Source: Ignavibacteriaceae bacterium (GTDB taxonomy: Bacteria; Bacteroidota; Ignavibacteria; Ignavibacteriales; Ignavibacteriaceae). Taken from it: a stretch of DNA of 7,670 nucleotides. The notes under the pieces were generated by a model. The model did not search any database and had not been told where the DNA came from. It saw nothing but the letters and a program-made list of their open reading frames with translations. The position numbers were made by a program, and so were the translations under genes. Location of the stretch: NCBI GenBank assembly GCA_025455085.1, contig JALONF010000096.1:1-7670 (forward strand). Direction: 5' to 3'. Positions 6,581 to 7,670 of the stretch are shown piece after piece (the stretch's first letter is position 1; every line of letters starts with the position of its first letter).

Positions 6581-7201
6581 TTAATCAATGAATAAAATTG
6601 CATAAGTAGTTACCAATAGTGCAGTAACAGAAACAAGTATAGTAACCCAGCCATAATTATCTGACCACCAGCTTCTTGGTACAAATATTTGATCGCCGGA
6701 TTGCAAACCAAAATCCGTAACAGTGCCACCTTCTTGAACAATAGTCTCGACATCAAGCTCCAACGCTTCAAAATTTCTAATTAGCTTAATATTTCCCAAA
6801 TCAGCATCTTCGGTTGTTCCACCAGCGAATGCTAATATTGCAGTAAATTTTTCGGAATCAGAAACAAAATAAAACCCGGGATTTTCTACCTCACCAAGAA
6901 TGTTTATCCTATATAATGCATTAACGCTTAGATGAGGATCTTTATACAAAGAATCATAACGTGCTTCTATAATTGACTTAATCTCGTTAAAATCTTTATT
7001 TGTTGTGTTTATTATACCAATCACAGGTAAGTTGAGCAAACCGTTCGGTTGAATATAATAATCACCAGTAATCACATCCTGAACATCTAGAAAAGATATT
7101 CTAATACCATCGCCGGGATTTACTTCGTCGATCTGTGCATATAAAATAAGACTCATAAATGTGAAAAAGGTCGTAAAAAGACTAAATAATAGGTTTTTCA
7201 T
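6581..7201 (-). CDS. Short polysaccharide export protein (OPX/Wza-like, one SLBB domain)
   Basis: This 206-residue periplasmic or envelope protein helps pass polysaccharide out of the cell together with the co-polymerase encoded next to it. MKNLLF starts a signal peptide with a hydrophobic core (about 4-20) and a probable signal peptidase I site after LYA (22). No lipobox cysteine is seen. The Poly_export domain spans about 25-98 (NPGDGIRISFLDV, then GDYYIQPNGLLNLPVIG). An SLBB-type fold covers about 98-175, with the motif INILGEVENPGFY and AFAGG. A C-terminal hydrophobic segment follows GW (about 185-204), so the protein ends in a membrane helix. The in-frame start at 7231 is a TTG that would add ten residues before the signal peptide, so the ATG at 7201 is preferred. 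At 206 residues it is far shorter than E. coli Wza (379), with one SLBB domain instead of several. The gene lies 33 bp before the kinase gene. Confidence 0.93.
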   Translation of the reverse strand: MKNLLFSLFTTFFTFMSLILYAQIDEVNPGDGIRISFLDVQDVITGDYYIQPNGLLNLPVIGIINTTNKDFNEIKSIIEARYDSLYKDPHLSVNALYRINILGEVENPGFYFVSDSEKFTAILAFAGGTTEDADLGNIKLIRNFEALELDVETIVQEGGTVTDFGLQSGDQIFVPRSWWSDNYGWVTILVSVTALLVTTYAILFID

Positions 7202-7350
7202 AGAGTTCTCAAGTGAAAATTGAATAGACAATAAACTGATGACTTAAAATAATGTTATAAATAAATAGTTCAAATAGCTTTGTAAAACTCCAGTTCTGAG
7301 CTAGAAAGCAATTATAATTAAACATTATGCCGCAGGTTTTGCCCTTGCAG

Positions 7351-7389
7351 TTAAAATTAAACCAGTAGACTGCTAATTGAAAATTTTAA
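7351..7389. repeat. Imperfect inverted repeat in the export-gene leader
   Basis: The arms TTAAAATT (7351-7358) and AATTTTAA (7382-7389) flank an inner pair CAGT (7363-7366) and ACTG (7369-7372). The transcript could fold into a bulged hairpin, or the DNA could bind a dimeric regulator. The arms are mostly A/T and the inner loop is too tight for a full stem, so this is a weak candidate. Confidence 0.25.
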
Positions 7390-7633
7390 TTTAGCTCAAA
7401 GACAAGATTTATGCCATTAAAAATAAGCAAGTAATCACTATTCAAAGTTAACTCAATGAAAGAATTACTAAAATGAGAAAATCATTTTTTAATGGATCAT
7501 AACATGGCTAAAAAGTATATCTAACAGTTACAATTATAGTGAATTTGTATTATACTTTTATAATAGTTTATTATTAAAAATGAATTCTAATTTGAATATT
7601 AAGCATTTTAAATTATTTATTCTTCCTAGTGAA

Positions 7634-7649
7634 TAATTAAATTTAATTA
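7634..7649. repeat. Perfect 16-bp AT palindrome
   Basis: TAATTAAATTTAATTA reads the same on both strands. It is far upstream of the export gene (about 430 bp) and near the window edge, so it may belong to the control region of an unseen gene to the right. In DNA this AT-rich it could be chance. Confidence 0.3.
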
Positions 7650-7670
7650 GCACAATTCTTGTAATATTGC

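Larger units (their letters stand above)
7202..7670. other. 469 bp upstream region of the export/kinase genes, no convincing gene
   Basis: This stretch is very AT-rich. A minus-strand open frame of 38 codons (7209-7325) exists but has no properly spaced ribosome site and a low-information composition, so I do not call it a gene. A TAACTTTG element (minus strand, 7443-7450) matches the Bacteroidota -7 consensus TAnnTTTG but lacks a TTG at the right distance. TATAAT boxes occur at 7311-7316 and 7549-7554 without good -35 partners. The promoter of the export/kinase pair is probably in here but cannot be fixed by eye. The leader could be long (over 100 nt). No antiterminator gene or JUMPstart-like element is recognised. 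Confidence 0.55.

Noticed and set aside
7202..7231. Ten-residue N-terminal extension of the export protein from a TTG at 7231
   Set aside because: It would place polar residues in front of a good signal peptide; the ATG at 7201 starts directly with MKNLLF and fits the family.
7209..7325. 38-codon minus-strand ORF just before the export gene
   Set aside because: The nearest purine-rich site (AAGGG) is about 16 nt from its ATG, the composition is what AT-rich DNA gives by chance, and no family is recognised.
7443..7450. TAACTTTG as a Bacteroidota-type -7 promoter box
   Set aside because: The TTG expected about 20 nt upstream on the minus strand is missing and the site is over 240 nt from the start codon; kept only as a note in the upstream region.
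1..7670. CRISPR array, tRNA, rRNA, insertion sequence or phage genes
   Set aside because: No regularly spaced repeats, no cloverleaf or rRNA-like sequence, no transposase or integrase motifs and no terminal inverted repeats were seen on either strand.

Overview
This 7.67 kb window is AT-rich (by eye about one third G+C). All its convincing genes lie on the minus strand, so transcription runs from the right end to the left. They form part of a surface or exported polysaccharide locus. The AT-rich codon use, A-rich ribosome-binding regions, signal peptide ending in ..YAQ, and short one-SLBB export protein paired with a GumC/Wzc-like tyrosine autokinase suggest a bacterium of the Bacteroidota/Ignavibacteriota (FCB) group. 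That placement is inferred from style, not from a marker gene.

Layout in transcription order. 7670-7202 has no convincing gene and probably carries the control region of the export genes. 7201-6581 encodes a short polysaccharide export (OPX/Wza-like) protein. 6547-3935 encodes an 870-residue chain-length determinant fused to a BY-type tyrosine kinase, with a C-terminal tyrosine cluster. 3934-3586 is a 349 bp gap with a plausible sigma-70-like promoter and one doubtful 29-codon ORF. Then comes a tight cassette: a left-handed beta-helix acyltransferase (3585-3079), an 84-residue acyl carrier protein (3010-2756), an asparagine-synthase-like glutamine amidotransferase (2753-756), and the N-terminal 245 residues of an AMP-forming acyl ligase (737-1), cut by the window edge.

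How they may work together. The export protein and the autokinase form the periplasm-spanning polymerisation and export machinery of a Wzx/Wzy-type pathway. The cassette looks like a carrier-protein-based modification module. The ligase would adenylate an organic acid and load it onto the carrier protein at Ser37, the amidotransferase would use glutamine nitrogen to form an amide, and the beta-helix enzyme would move an acyl group to a sugar. The gene calls are solid. The joint pathway and its substrate are inference. The cassette is the best candidate here for an uncharacterised system.

Oddities worth a look: an apparent in-frame gap of roughly 15 residues near the N-terminus of the ligase; a kinase whose Walker A and EX2RX2R motifs depart from consensus; and a tyrosine cluster built from hexanucleotide repeats and followed by a lysine-rich tail.
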